Assembly: GCA_947623765.1 (NCBI GenBank)
Contig: CANQIG010000095.1
Location: forward strand, 1 to 7,347
Direction of reading: 5' to 3'
DNA: 7,347 nt
Origin: an uncultured Clostridia bacterium
GTDB lineage: Bacteria; Bacillota; Clostridia; Oscillospirales; Acutalibacteraceae
Position 1 is the first letter of the stretch; each line of letters opens with the position of its first letter. A program made the translations under genes and the position numbers. This document shows, in pieces, positions 1-6,055 of this stretch. The notes below the pieces were generated by a model that was not told the origin of the DNA, made no database searches, and worked only from the letters and a program-made list of their open reading frames with translations.

Positions 1-2195
1 CCGTCCTGCTGAACGGGGAAAAGGTCGGCGGCGCGGCCTACGGCTATCTGCCGTTCACCGTCCCGCTCGAGGGGCTGAAGATCGGCGAGGAAAACGCGAT
101 CCGCGTGGAGATCGACAACGCGGACCAGCCGAACAGCCGGTGGTACGCGGGCAGCGGCATCTACCGGCCGGTCACGCTCCTGCACGGGAAAGCGGGCGGC
201 TTTGCCCCGCGCGGCCTCCGTGTCTCGACCGTCTCCCTCTCCCCGGCGAAGGTCCGCATCGAGGCGGAGACGGGAACGCCCGGCGCCGAGATCGCTTTTG
301 AGATCTACGACGGCGAAACGCTCGCCGCTTCCGGGACGACGGACGCCGGCGTGCTCGAGCTGGAGATCCCGGACGCGAAGCTGTGGAGCGCCGAAACGCC
401 GCACCTATATATATTGAAAGCGAAAATGTCCACGCCCGACGGTCCGGACACCGCAGAGACGGAATTTGGCGTGCGGCAGATCACCTGGGACAACCGCGGC
501 CTGTATGTGAACGGCGAGAGCGTGCTGCTGCGCGGCGGGTGCATCCACCACGACAACGGCGTCCTCGGCGCGGCGAGCCCTGCGGAAGCGGACTGGCGGC
601 GCGTGCGCAAAATGAAGGAGATGGGCTTCAACGCCATCCGCAGCGCGCACAACCCGATCTCCGAGAACATCCTCCGCGCGGCGGACGCGCTCGGGATGTA
701 CATCATGGACGAGACGTGGGATATGTGGTACAAGCGGAAGACCGCCCACGATTACGGCGAAGATTTTGAAGCGAACTACCGCGCCGACCTCGAAGCGATC
801 GTCGCGCGGGATTTCAACCACCCGAGCGTCGCGATGTACTCGATCGGCAACGAGGTGACGGAGCCCGCCTCCCCGCGCGGCATCGACCTCGCGTATGAGC
901 TGATCGAGGTCCTGCACGCGCTCGACGGGACGCGCCCCGTCACGGGCGGCATCAACCTCATGATCATGATGTCGTCTGCGGGCGGCAAGGAGACGTTCAA
1001 CCCCGACGCCGCGCCCGGCACGCCGGAGGCCGCCATGCTGGAGGCCGCCGAAGACGCGGAGACTGCGGAGACCCCCGAGGTGCAGCCGAAGAAGAAGGAG
1101 AAGCAGGGCGGCCTTTCGGGCATGAACTCCACGATGTTCAACCTCATCACGTCGGTCGTCGGGACGAACATGAACAAAGCCGCGAACGGCAAAAAGGCCG
1201 ACCAGGTGACGACGCCCGTCCTCGACGCGCTCGACATCGCGGGCTACAATTACGCCTCCGGGCGCTACCCGCTCGAGGCGAAGGCCCACCCGAACCGCCT
1301 CATCCTCGGCAGCGAGACCTTCCCGCAAGACATCGCGAAAAACTGGGCGATGGTCGAAAAATTCCCGTACCTCGTCGGCGACTTCATGTGGACGGCGTGG
1401 GATTACCTCGGCGAGACCGGCATCGGCGCGTGGAGCACCGCGCCGGACGCGAAGGGCTTCTCGAAGCCGTACCCGTGGCTGCTCGCGGACACCGGCGCGA
1501 TCGACATCCTGGGCGACCCGAACGCGGAGATGTTCTGGGCGAACGCCGCGTGGGGCCAGCTCAAGAACCCCGCCGTCACGGTGCAGCCGCCCGTACGCCC
1601 GGGCGAAAAGCTCGCGGGCGCCGTGTGGCGCGGGACGAACGGCATCCCTGTCTGGAGCTGGAAGGGCTGCGCGGGCATCCCCGTCGTCGTGGAAGTCTTC
1701 TCGCAGGATCCCGCCGTCGAGCTCTTCCTGAACGGCGCGTCCTACGGCAAAAAGGCCGTGAAGGAGTGCCGCGCCGTGTTTAAGCTCCCCTACGCGCCGG
1801 GCATCCTGCGCGCCGTCTCCTACGACGCGCACCGCGTCCCGACCGGCGAGACCGTGCTCCGCTCCGCGATGGGCCGGCTCTCGGTCCGCGCCGAGGCCGA
1901 AACGGAGACCGTCGCGCCGAACGGCGTCGCGTACGTCTCGGTCTCCGTCGTCGGCGAAAACGGCGAGCTCGAGGGCGCGGCGGACACGAAGCTCTCCGTC
2001 GAGGTCGAAAACGGGACGCTCCTCGCCTTCGGCAGCGCGAACCCGCGCACCGAGGAGCGCTTTGAGGACGGCGCGTACACCACGTATCACGGCCGCGCGC
2101 AGGCGATCGTCCGTGCGGGCGAAAGCGGCACGGTGACGGTGTGCGTGAAGGGCGAGGGCCTCGCGGAAGCGAAGGCTGAGATCGCCGTACAATAA
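1..2195 (+). CDS. Glycoside hydrolase family 2 protein (beta-galactosidase/glucuronidase type), 5' end outside window
   Basis: The frame is open from the first complete codon at position 3, so the gene starts upstream; a GTG at 105 lies inside the sugar-binding domain and is not the start. Counting from codon 3, the visible 730 residues show the end of the N-terminal sugar-binding domain (1-61, ending in the typical W-Y-A-G-S-G-I-Y-R), an Ig-like sandwich (about 62-155), and the TIM barrel (about 160-480). The barrel carries LLRGGCIHHDNG, RSAHNP, the acid/base Glu in IGNEV (codon 852-854) and the probable nucleophile Glu in ILGSETF (codon 1314-1316). A DUF4982-like domain (about 550-620) and a GH2 C-terminal domain with FGSANPRTEE follow. 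A ~70-residue Ala/Glu/Lys-rich insert separates the two catalytic motifs (codons 999-1208). No signal peptide can be assessed. The likely role is retaining exo-hydrolysis of plant or host glycans; substrate cannot be told. TrpS follows 17 bases downstream. Confidence 0.93.
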   Translation, partial: VLLNGEKVGGAAYGYLPFTVPLEGLKIGEENAIRVEIDNADQPNSRWYAGSGIYRPVTLLHGKAGGFAPRGLRVSTVSLSPAKVRIEAETGTPGAEIAFEIYDGETLAASGTTDAGVLELEIPDAKLWSAETPHLYILKAKMSTPDGPDTAETEFGVRQITWDNRGLYVNGESVLLRGGCIHHDNGVLGAASPAEADWRRVRKMKEMGFNAIRSAHNPISENILRAADALGMYIMDETWDMWYKRKTAHDYGEDFEANYRADLEAIVARDFNHPSVAMYSIGNEVTEPASPRGIDLAYELIEVLHALDGTRPVTGGINLMIMMSSAGGKETFNPDAAPGTPEAAMLEAAEDAETAETPEVQPKKKEKQGGLSGMNSTMFNLITSVVGTNMNKAANGKKADQVTTPVLDALDIAGYNYASGRYPLEAKAHPNRLILGSETFPQDIAKNWAMVEKFPYLVGDFMWTAWDYLGETGIGAWSTAPDAKGFSKPYPWLLADTGAIDILGDPNAEMFWANAAWGQLKNPAVTVQPPVRPGEKLAGAVWRGTNGIPVWSWKGCAGIPVVVEVFSQDPAVELFLNGASYGKKAVKECRAVFKLPYAPGILRAVSYDAHRVPTGETVLRSAMGRLSVRAEAETETVAPNGVAYVSVSVVGENGELEGAADTKLSVEVENGTLLAFGSANPRTEERFEDGAYTTYHGRAQAIVRAGESGTVTVCVKGEGLAEAKAEIAVQ

Positions 2196-2199
2196 AACC

Positions 2200-2204
2200 G
2201 GAGG
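2200..2204 (+). promoter_or_regulatory. Ribosome binding site of trpS
   Basis: GGAGG lies eight bases before ATG 2213. It decides the start: the in-frame TTG at 2207 would leave only two bases after the GGAGG. The site begins five bases after the GH2 stop codon, which fits translation from a shared transcript. Confidence 0.85.
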
Positions 2205-2212
2205 AATTGAAA

Positions 2213-3223
2213 ATGGAAAACAACACCGAAGCGCCGCGCAAGAAGCGCGTGCTCAGTATGTCGCAGTCGACGGGGATGTTCACCCTCGGCAACTATCTCG
2301 GCGCGCTCAAGAACCACGTCGCGCTGCAGGACGAGTACGAGTGCTTCTACGCGCTCGCCGACCTGCACGCGATCACGGTCCGGCAGGACCCGGCGGAGTT
2401 CCGCAAAAACACCCGGAACGTCTACGCCATGCTGATGGCGGTCGGGCTTGACCCGGAGAAGTGCGTGCTCTTCATCCAGAGCATGGTGCCGGAGCACGCG
2501 CAGCTCGCGTGGATCCTCAACTGCTACACGCAGTTCGGCGAGCTCTCCCGCATGACGCAGTTCAAGGACAAATCCGCCCGCCACGCCGACAACATCAACG
2601 CGGGCCTCTTCACCTACCCGTGCCTGATGGCGGCGGACATCCTGCTCTATAACGCGGATTACGTCCCGGTCGGCCACGACCAGAAGCAGCACGTGGAGCT
2701 CGCGCGCGACATCGCGGAGCGCTTCAACAACCTCTACTCCCCGACGTTCACCGTGCCGGAGGTCATGTTCGGCAAGGCCGGCGCGCGCGTCATGAGTTTG
2801 CAGGACCCGACGAAGAAAATGTCGAAGTCCGACGAGAACATGAGCGGCACGATCCTCCTCACCGACACCCCCGAGGAGATCATGAAGAAGTTCAAGCGCG
2901 CGAAGACCGACAGCGGTTCCGAGATCCGGCGCGGCGAGGACAAGCCCGGCATCAACAACCTCATCGACATCTATTCCGGCGTGACCGGAAAGTCGTATGA
3001 GGAGATCGAGCGCGAGTTCGAGGGCAAGGGCTACGGCGATTTCAAGACCGCCGTCGGCGAAGCCGTCGTCGCGGAACTGCGCCCGGTGCAGGAAAAGTAC
3101 GCGCAGCTGCAAAAGGACAAGGCGTACCTCGAAAACTGCTGGCACGAAGCCGCCCCGAAAGCCGAGGCCGTCGCGCGGCGCACGCTGCAGAAGGTCATGC
3201 GGAAGGTCGGGTATCTGGCCTGA
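2213..3223 (+). CDS. trpS: Tryptophanyl-tRNA synthetase
   Basis: This cytosolic class Ic aminoacyl-tRNA synthetase charges tRNA-Trp using ATP. The 336-residue length is normal for bacterial TrpS. Visible motifs are the HIGH-equivalent TLGN (residues 24-27, in STGMFTLGNYLGAL), ADLHAIT in the catalytic fold, the VGHDQKQH motif (D156, Q157, H160) that is characteristic of TrpS, and the KMSKS loop in PTKKMSKSDEN (202-206). The C-terminal helical anticodon-binding region follows, including GINNLIDIYSGVTGKS. In most TrpS proteins the segment before the HIGH motif reads Q-P-[S/T]-G; here it is Q-S-T-G, a small deviation that probably does not abolish activity. ATG 2213 is chosen by its GGAGG. The gap to the GH2 stop is only 17 bases, so no T-box leader can lie there and regulation must come from an upstream or intragenic promoter. 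The DHHW gene starts 25 bases downstream. Confidence 0.97.
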   Translation: MENNTEAPRKKRVLSMSQSTGMFTLGNYLGALKNHVALQDEYECFYALADLHAITVRQDPAEFRKNTRNVYAMLMAVGLDPEKCVLFIQSMVPEHAQLAWILNCYTQFGELSRMTQFKDKSARHADNINAGLFTYPCLMAADILLYNADYVPVGHDQKQHVELARDIAERFNNLYSPTFTVPEVMFGKAGARVMSLQDPTKKMSKSDENMSGTILLTDTPEEIMKKFKRAKTDSGSEIRRGEDKPGINNLIDIYSGVTGKSYEEIEREFEGKGYGDFKTAVGEAVVAELRPVQEKYAQLQKDKAYLENCWHEAAPKAEAVARRTLQKVMRKVGYLA

Positions 3224-3235
3224 ACCGCAGGAAAA

Positions 3236-3241
3236 AAGGAG
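3236..3241 (+). promoter_or_regulatory. Ribosome binding site of the DHHW-family gene
   Basis: AAGGAG lies seven bases before ATG 3249. It selects this start over the longer open frame, which runs upstream inside trpS and translates there to an Arg/Ser-rich artefact. Confidence 0.85.
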
Positions 3242-3248
3242 ACTGAAA

Positions 3249-4658
3249 ATGGCAAAGCATATGCGGGGCGAAATGCCCGCCCAAAAGAACAGCCGGCCCG
3301 AGCCGCCGGCATATCCGAGAGAACCGAGGGAGACGGAGCCCGAGCGCCCCGAGACCGCGCCCTACGACGACTACGGCGACTATGACGGCGAAGACGAGGC
3401 GGACTTCCCCGAGGACGACGGCTACGGCTACGGGTCGGAGGAACCTCCCCGGCGCGGCAGGGACATCTATCAGGAGCAAATGCGCCGCGCGCCGAGACCG
3501 AAGCGCCGCCACCCGTTCCCCGTGGCGCCGTTCGCGGTGCTGCTGTTCATCGCGGCCGCAGCGCTGCTGGTGTTCGCGCTCTGGAAGGGCGGCATCCTGG
3601 ACCCGGTGATCCACCGCGTCTTCCCGACGCCGACCCCGGTGCCGACCGCCGTGCCGACCGCAGAGCCCACGGAGGAACCGACCCCCACCCCGGAACCGAC
3701 TGAGGAACCGACGCCCACGCCCGAGCCGACCGCGACGCCGGAGCCCACGCCCCCCGCGATCCCGGACGACGGCACGGAAGGGTACCTCTCAAGCGACGTG
3801 CTCATCTACGGCAACGCCGCGTTCGAGCTCTTCTACGGCAGCGACGATATGGCCGCCGCCTACGCATCGCTCATCAACGGCTTTGCGGAGGAGCTCCCGG
3901 GCATCCGCACGTACGACATGGTGGTCCCGAACCACTCGGCGTTCGGCGTGCCGGAGCGCGTCAACGACTATTACGGCTGTATGTCCCAGCGGCAGAACAC
4001 GACGGCGGTCTATGAGAACCTCTCGCCCGACGTGGTCCCGGTGGACGTCTTCGACATCCTGAACCTCCACAACAACGAGCCCATCTACCTGAACACGGAC
4101 ACCCACTGGTCGTCGCTCGGCGCGTACTACGCCTATACGAAGTTCGTGGAGGTCGCGGACGCCGGAACGCCCGCAGCGCTCGACGACTTCGAGAAGACCA
4201 CCTACACGGGCATCACAGGCTATCTCGCCTTCGCGACCGGGGAGGACGTGCTCTACGCGAACCCGGATTCTCTCGACGTCTACGACCCGAAGTTCTCCTA
4301 CACCTGCGAGGCTTCCTACGACGGGCAGGAGTTCTTCGAGACCGACATCAACACCCACAATTCGGAACTGGGCTACGCGATGTTCCTCGGCGGGGACATG
4401 GGATGCGTGCGGATCACAAACAACGAGCTCTCCACGGGCCGCAAGCTCCTCATCATGAAGGACTCCTACGGCAACGCGCTCGTCCCCTTCCTCACGGCGA
4501 ACTTCGACGAGGTCCACGCGGTGGATTTCCGCTATTTCAGCGGGTATCTGCCGGAATACTGCCTCGAGCACGGGATCACCGACGTGCTGTTCTTCAACAA
4601 CGTCATGACGGTGAACACCTCGATGCAGCACGACTCCATGGCGACGCTGTTCAACTGA
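3249..4658 (+). CDS. Membrane-anchored DHHW-family, AlgX/AlgJ-like SGNH-type protein
   Basis: A 469-residue protein. An acidic, Tyr/Pro-rich cytoplasmic tail (1-85, with YDDYGDYDGEDEADFPEDDG) ends in a basic patch (RRAPRPKRRH). One transmembrane helix (about 94-112) is followed by a Thr-Pro-Glu linker (126-170) and an extracytoplasmic domain (171-469), giving a type II membrane topology. The domain has the motif TDTHW (D284, H286, W287) and KDSYGN (S406), arranged like the Asp-His and Ser of the AlgX/AlgJ acetyltransferase triad. DHHW proteins (Pfam DHHW) share this layout. Inference: an envelope-facing enzyme, perhaps an O-acetyltransferase or esterase on a surface polysaccharide; the family's substrate is not established. 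The gene follows trpS by 25 bases and ends at a strong terminator. The linker is encoded by imperfect short tandem repeats (3624-3755), so its length may vary between strains. Confidence 0.85.
   Translation: MAKHMRGEMPAQKNSRPEPPAYPREPRETEPERPETAPYDDYGDYDGEDEADFPEDDGYGYGSEEPPRRGRDIYQEQMRRAPRPKRRHPFPVAPFAVLLFIAAAALLVFALWKGGILDPVIHRVFPTPTPVPTAVPTAEPTEEPTPTPEPTEEPTPTPEPTATPEPTPPAIPDDGTEGYLSSDVLIYGNAAFELFYGSDDMAAAYASLINGFAEELPGIRTYDMVVPNHSAFGVPERVNDYYGCMSQRQNTTAVYENLSPDVVPVDVFDILNLHNNEPIYLNTDTHWSSLGAYYAYTKFVEVADAGTPAALDDFEKTTYTGITGYLAFATGEDVLYANPDSLDVYDPKFSYTCEASYDGQEFFETDINTHNSELGYAMFLGGDMGCVRITNNELSTGRKLLIMKDSYGNALVPFLTANFDEVHAVDFRYFSGYLPEYCLEHGITDVLFFNNVMTVNTSMQHDSMATLFN
3624..3755 (+). repeat. 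In-gene Thr/Pro/Glu-coding short repeats
   Basis: Codons for P-T, E-P-T and T-E-E-P alternate, with the block EEPTPTPEPT occurring twice in succession. This encodes a stiff extracytoplasmic spacer between the membrane helix and the SGNH-like domain. Such low-complexity stretches often cross the cell wall in Gram-positives; that role is inference here. Confidence 0.75.
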
Positions 4659-4671
4659 CCGGCAAAACGCG

Positions 4672-4705
4672 AAAAGGCCGCTCTCCAAAACGGGAGCGGC
4701 CTTTT
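4672..4705 (+). terminator. Intrinsic terminator after the GH2-trpS-DHHW run
   Basis: AAAAGGCCGCTC (4672-4683) and GAGCGGCCTTTT (4694-4705) form a perfect 12-bp stem with a 10-base loop, 13 bases after the DHHW stop codon. The 3' arm ends in four T. The flanking A4/T4 tracts mean the hairpin could also act on minus-strand transcripts. Confidence 0.88.
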
Positions 4706-4723
4706 GAATGCTAGAATCAGGAC

Positions 4724-4763
4724 AAAAAACGGAACGGGAGACCGATCTCCGGTCTCCCGTTCC
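4724..4763 (-). terminator. Intrinsic terminator of tRNA-Arg
   Basis: Read on the minus strand, GGAACGGGAGACCG (4763-4750), a five-base loop, and its perfect 14-bp complement (4744-4731) are followed by G and six T (4729-4724). The hairpin begins one base after the encoded CCA of the tRNA. It lies back to back with the plus-strand terminator ending at 4705, insulating the two convergent units. Confidence 0.93.
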
Positions 4764-4764
4764 T

Positions 4765-4841
4765 TGGCGCGCTTGAAGGGACTCGAACCCCCGACCTACT
4801 GGTTCGTAGCCAGTCACTCTATCCAGCTGAGCTACAAGCGC
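4765..4841 (-). tRNA. tRNA-Arg (anticodon ACG)
   Basis: The minus strand folds into a complete 77-base cloverleaf with CCA encoded. The acceptor stem is GCGCTTG/CAAGCGC with discriminator G. The D arm is GCTC/GAGT with AGCTGGATA in the loop, and the anticodon stem is ACTGG/CCAGT around the loop CTACGAA (anticodon at 4807-4805). The variable loop has five bases, and the T arm has loop TTCGAGT on stem GGGGG/CCCTT, which holds two G-U pairs. A34 of ACG is normally deaminated to inosine by TadA, allowing reading of CGU, CGC and CGA; CGC is the dominant Arg codon in the neighbouring genes. Confidence 0.97.
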
Positions 4842-4862
4842 ATACGCCCTGACAGCTTTATC

Positions 4863-4891
4863 ATTATACGACGTTGTCCTCGGTTTGTCAA
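4863..4891 (-). promoter_or_regulatory. Perfect-consensus sigma-A promoter of tRNA-Arg
   Basis: On the minus strand, TTGACA (4891-4886), a 17-base spacer and TATAAT (4868-4863) match the housekeeping consensus at all 12 positions. Transcription would start near 4856, about 15 bases before the mature tRNA 5' end at 4841. It drives the tRNA independently of the NUDIX gene upstream. Confidence 0.92.
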
Positions 4892-4901
4892 GGGCTTTTC
4901 C

Positions 4902-4938
4902 AAAAAAAACAATGCGCGCTCAGAATTTCCCTGCGCGC
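4902..4938 (-). terminator. Possible weak terminator at the 3' end of the NUDIX gene
   Basis: On the minus strand, GCGCGC (4938-4933), a 13-base loop spanning the stop codon, and a second GCGCGC (4919-4914) are followed by ATTG and eight T (4909-4902). The stem is short and a competing GCGC-TGAA-GCGC hairpin exists, so termination is likely but could be leaky into the tRNA. Confidence 0.45.
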
Positions 4939-5465
4939 TTCAGCGCGGCGAGCTTGAGGATGGCGGTCTGCGTCTTGCCGTCCGTGATCTCGTTTTCGAG
5001 CACCATCCGCTCCGCCTCCGCGAGCGGGATGCGCTCCACCTCGAGGAACTCGTCCTCGTCGAGGTGCTGCGCCGTATACCCCGCCACATGGCACGCCCAG
5101 ATGCGGATGATCTCCCCGCAGTACCCTGGGGACGGGTAGAAATTCCCGAGAAACACGTAGTCCTCGCCGACCGTGCCGGTCTCCTCGGCCTGCTCGCGCT
5201 TGACCGCCTCGAAGGGGTCCTCCCCCTTTTCGAGCTTGCCCGCCGGGAGCTCCAGCAGGACCTCGCGGTACGGGTAGCGGAACTGCCGCACGAACAGCAG
5301 CTCGCCGTTCTCCGTGCACGCGGCGACGCAGACGCCGCCGTTGTGCTCGACGACCTCGCGCTTCGTGTGCTCCCCGTTTGCGAGCTCCACGTCGTCGTGG
5401 CGCACCCGGATGATCCTGCCCTCAAATTTGACCTCGCTGTGCAGCGTTTTTTCCCAGAGCTCCAT
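4920..5465 (-). CDS. NUDIX hydrolase, ADP-ribose pyrophosphatase type
   Basis: A 181-residue cytosolic enzyme of usual length for bacterial ADP-ribose pyrophosphatases, which split ADP-ribose to AMP and ribose 5-phosphate. The NUDIX box (residues 76-98, bases 5240-5172) has every catalytic position: G76, E82, R90-E91, E94-E95 and G97. The hydrophobic residue usual after R-E is Gln (REQAEETG), a mild deviation. A proline 16 residues after G97 (P113, in YPSPGYCGE) is the known marker of the ADP-ribose subfamily. The upstream LLELPAGK strand and a conserved VRQFRYPYRE segment also match. The start ATG (5465) has GAGGA (5477-5473) seven bases upstream. A long repeat-filled leader with a minus-strand promoter lies upstream, and the tRNA-Arg lies downstream on the same strand. 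Substrate choice cannot be proved by motif; other nucleoside diphosphate derivatives are possible. Confidence 0.93.
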   Translation of the reverse strand: MELWEKTLHSEVKFEGRIIRVRHDDVELANGEHTKREVVEHNGGVCVAACTENGELLFVRQFRYPYREVLLELPAGKLEKGEDPFEAVKREQAEETGTVGEDYVFLGNFYPSPGYCGEIIRIWACHVAGYTAQHLDEDEFLEVERIPLAEAERMVLENEITDGKTQTAILKLAALKRAGKF

Positions 5466-5541
5466 CGCCTTTTCCTCGCTTTCCGGCGTACCCGCCGTGT
5501 GTCTCGATCGATTCTATGATCGCGCCGAACGCGGATTTCAC

Positions 5542-5684
5542 AAATCCCGCAGAACCGATAGTCATTTCCCGCTCTCTCGCGCTTTGCGAAACGTACCTCC
5601 GCGCTGCGCGGGAAAACCCGCTCGCCGGGAAGCCGCTCCGCGCGGCAAACCGGCGGGCAAATGGGGCTCCGTTTTTCCAGCGCC
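5542..5684. repeat. Direct repeat copy A (~143 bp) with hairpin core
   Basis: This matches 5729-5870 along its whole length, with about three quarters to four fifths identity by eye. The 41 bases at 5620-5660 are identical in both copies and form a nested inverted repeat, CGCCGG...CCGGCG around GCCGC...GCGGC. The left part shares GTCATTTCCCGCTCT and GCGCTTTGCGAA. A further GCGGG-AAAA-CCCGC hairpin (5608-5621) is present only in this copy. Confidence 0.85.
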
Positions 5685-5728
5685 CCCGCGGTCAAGCCAT
5701 CCATGCGCGAAGCGCGCGAATATCCACC

Positions 5729-5870
5729 AAAGCCCGCAGAAGCGAAAGTCATTTCCCGCTCTTCCGCGCTTTGCGAAGCATATCCCCAGCACCGCGCGTG
5801 AAAACTGCTCGCCGGGAAGCCGCTCCGCGCGGCAAACCGGCGGGCAAGCAGAAAACCGCTTTTCAGCGCC
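5729..5870. repeat. Direct repeat copy B (~142 bp) with hairpin core
   Basis: This is the second copy, in the same orientation, about 187 bases from copy A. The identical 41-base core lies at 5807-5847. Divergence is concentrated in the middle (5778-5800) and near the right end, while the hairpin core is unchanged, suggesting either selection on the hairpin or recent homogenisation. The spacing is not a multiple of three, so a continuous frame reads the two copies differently. Confidence 0.85.
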
Positions 5871-5894
5871 GTCATGGGAATCCGTACCACCGGT

Positions 5895-5923
5895 ATTATA
5901 CCACCGGCGGGGCGGTTTGTAAA
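5895..5923 (-). promoter_or_regulatory. Sigma-A promoter facing the NUDIX gene
   Basis: On the minus strand, TTTACA (5923-5918), a 17-base spacer and TATAAT (5900-5895) match 11 of 12 consensus bases. The -10 box is the centre of the near-palindrome GGTATAATACC. The perfect 9-base direct repeat CCGGTGGTA (plus strand 5899-5907 and 5885-5893) overlaps the -10 region and the expected start site, which would suit a repressor. The nearest minus-strand gene is the NUDIX hydrolase. Confidence 0.75.
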
Positions 5924-5957
5924 TCCGAAATTCATCTGTAAAAATTCTTCCCGCCTC

Positions 5958-5991
5958 TTGCGTTTTTTGCGGCTTTGTGGTACAGTATAAG
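5958..5991 (+). promoter_or_regulatory. Possible promoter of the lipoprotein gene
   Basis: TTGCGT (5958-5963) with a 17-base spacer before TACAGT (5981-5986), or a T-rich -35 paired with TATAAG (5986-5991), could serve the gene starting at 6056. Neither is a strong match. The TTGACA at 6003 has no -10 box at a suitable distance because the following bases are GC-rich. Confidence 0.35.
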
Positions 5992-6040
5992 CATTCCGAA
6001 AGTTGACATAAATGTCCGGCGCCGGTCCGCGCGCCCGAAA

Positions 6041-6047
6041 AAGGAGG
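6041..6047 (+). promoter_or_regulatory. Ribosome binding site of the lipoprotein gene
   Basis: AAGGAGG lies eight bases before ATG 6056. It fixes the start there rather than at the in-frame GTG at 5975, which would place 27 residues in front of the signal peptide. Confidence 0.9.
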
Positions 6048-6055
6048 ATAATACC

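Larger units (their letters stand above)
5466..5894 (-). other. Long repeat-containing leader upstream of the NUDIX gene
   Basis: About 420 bases separate the predicted start of transcription (near 5888) from the NUDIX start codon. The stretch holds two copies of a ~143-bp repeat, a hairpin CGGCG/CGCCG (5484-5497) just upstream of the ribosome binding site, and no convincing gene. If the promoter serves NUDIX, the mRNA carries a long structured 5' region; alternatively it is a separate non-coding RNA. No known riboswitch class is recognised. Confidence 0.5.

Noticed and set aside
405..2192. A 595-codon minus-strand open frame opposite the GH2 gene
   Set aside because: Its His/Arg/Val/Asp-rich translation is the usual shadow of GC-rich coding sequence, and the plus strand encodes clear GH2 motifs throughout.
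2087..3145. A 352-codon minus-strand open frame opposite trpS
   Set aside because: The plus strand carries all TrpS motifs; the antisense product is low-complexity and has no ribosome binding site that I could see.
4704..5519. A 271-codon plus-strand open frame across the tRNA and the NUDIX gene
   Set aside because: It runs through the tRNA-Arg, its terminator and promoter, and opposite a NUDIX gene with a complete catalytic box.
6003..6016. TTGACA as a -35 box, overlapping the palindrome GACATAAATGTC
   Set aside because: No TATAAT-like sequence occurs 16-18 bases downstream, where the DNA is GC-rich. The 5-bp palindrome arms alone are too short to call an operator.
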